From the NCBI GenBank assembly GCA_964648705.1, contig CAZYOI010000014.1, positions 1 through 14,118 of the forward strand: DNA of 14,118 nt. Direction: 5' to 3'. Numbering within the stretch: the first letter of the stretch is position 1; every line of letters starts with the position of its first letter. Of the stretch, positions 13,551-14,118 are shown piece after piece. The notes beneath the pieces were generated by a model. The model saw only the letters and a list, made by a program, of their open reading frames with translations. It was not told the DNA's origin and did no database searches. The position numbers were made by a program, and so were the translations under genes. The DNA comes from CAZDXV01 sp964648705 (GTDB lineage: Bacteria; Patescibacteriota; Minisyncoccia; Minisyncoccales; GWA2-38-27).

Positions 13551-14118
13551 TTATCTGTCTAGCAATCTATTTAGTTTATCAGCTAAAGAATAAACTATTT
13601 GTTGCAAAGAAGCTAAAAGCTTTTGATTGTCGGTTTGGGAGTTTGCTGAATAATAAGGAGATGGACTTGGGCTATAGGTTGGACTTGGGCTGGGAGAGTA
13701 GGTGTAAGTTGGGCTTGGAGATGGACTTGGGCTGGGAGAGTAGGTGTAAGTTGGACTTGGAGAGGGACTTGGGCTATAGGTTGGACTTGGGCTGGGAGAG
13801 TAGGTGTAAGTTGGGCTTGGAGATGGACTTGGGCTGGGAGAGTAGGTGTAAGTTGGGCTTGGAGAGGGACTTGAGTAAGAGCTACTGGTAGAAGTTGGAC
13901 TTGGAGTAGGAGTTGGGGTTGGAGTAGGTGTTGGAGTTATTGGAGCACAATAACCTATTTCTTTTTCTAATGTAAACATCTTTTCTTTTCTAAATTTTTC
14001 CCAAACCCACAGCGTTTCATGACCGACTATAAAAGCTATATCCTTCTTTTCTTTTTTGCATGCCATACCTTCGCCACAAGGAACAATTTGATAAGCCGCT
14101 ATACATCTATTCTCCTCT
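13551..14118 (-). CDS. Pro/Ser/Thr/Tyr-rich repeat protein, 5' end beyond window
   Basis: The minus-strand frame is open to the right edge, so the N-terminus may be outside. An internal ATG at 14064-14066 would give 171 residues. Visible order: a Cys-containing segment (with CGEGMACKKEKK), a charged/aromatic stretch (HETLWVWEKFRKEK), a TP-repeat (TPTPTPTPTPTPSPTSTSS), two 34-residue SP/TYTY repeats, and a C-terminal amphipathic helix (LLASLQQIVYSLADKLNRLL) likely to oligomerise. This architecture resembles wall- or surface-exposed linkers that are often O-glycosylated, but no signal peptide is visible here. Function unknown. Stop TAG/TAA region faces the palindromic terminator. Confidence 0.75.
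   Translation of the reverse strand, partial: EENRCIAAYQIVPCGEGMACKKEKKDIAFIVGHETLWVWEKFRKEKMFTLEKEIGYCAPITPTPTPTPTPTPSPTSTSSSYSSPSPSPTYTYSPSPSPSPSPTYTYSPSPSPTYSPSPSPSPTYTYSPSPSPSPSPTYTYSPSPSPTYSPSPSPYYSANSQTDNQKLLASLQQIVYSLADKLNRLLDR
13671..13874. repeat. Tandem repeat, two 102-bp units
   Basis: Copy 1 13671-13772 and copy 2 13773-13874 differ at only 2 of 102 positions by direct alignment. Each unit contains smaller sub-repeats (GGACTTGGGCTGGGAGAGTA repeats within it). The unit is a multiple of three (34 codons), so copy-number change would keep the frame. Confidence 0.95.

Noticed and set aside
13671..13874. Possible CRISPR array
   Set aside because: Units are directly adjacent, with no unique spacers, and encode an in-frame protein repeat.
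13643..13891. Plus-strand ORF reading MLNNKEMDLGYRLDLGWESR
   Set aside because: It is the reverse of the tandem repeat in the Pro/Ser-rich gene; open frame is a by-product of the repeat.

Overview
The window looks like part of a genome from a Candidate Phyla Radiation bacterium (Patescibacteria, Parcubacteria-like). The evidence is AT-rich DNA, tight gene packing, mostly absent Shine-Dalgarno sequences, several starts right at or just after a -10-like box, and the gene order PBP1A / small hypothetical / PrgI / TraC-like / VirB4-like ATPase. TGA and TAG act as stops at intact gene ends, so the UGA=Gly code of Gracilibacteria/Absconditabacteria is not indicated. The phylum assignment is an inference from gene content.

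Left block (1-6869, minus strand): a class A penicillin-binding protein, then a cluster of a conserved helical hypothetical, PrgI (two membrane segments), a TraC-like protein and a VirB4-like secretion ATPase, with 2-36 nt gaps or overlaps. The ATPase runs off the left edge. Its reading frame is interrupted, without any stop, by a 662-residue LAGLIDADG-containing intein inserted exactly between the Lys and Ser of the Walker A loop.

Middle block (6887-9640): a degraded accessory region. It holds a 5'-truncated, frameshifted radical SAM/SPASM maturase. Overlapping its stop codon is a 44-residue Cys-rich peptide gene with the strongest Shine-Dalgarno in the window and a chain of hairpins inside it. 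A HExxH metallopeptidase without a recognisable start codon converges on this gene. Next comes the C-terminal catalytic part of a DDE transposase and a repeat-bearing intergenic region. I read this as a candidate RiPP (ribosomally made, modified peptide) locus in decay, or as a structured RNA that happens to be open.

Right block (9641-14118): a PAPS-type sulfotransferase convergent with a Wzx-like polysaccharide flippase (possible surface-glycan functions), then tyrS followed by a NUDIX hydrolase whose Nudix box has been destroyed by a small deletion. A 36-bp perfect palindromic terminator separates these from a minus-strand gene for a Pro/Ser/Thr/Tyr-rich protein built on a 102-bp tandem repeat and open at the right edge.

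A recurrent 18-bp palindrome (TTTTATTCTAGAATAAAA) lies between both divergent gene pairs (PBP1A/maturase and flippase/tyrS), with a one-mismatch copy upstream of the sulfotransferase. It looks like a two-way promoter or operator that gives nearly leaderless transcripts.
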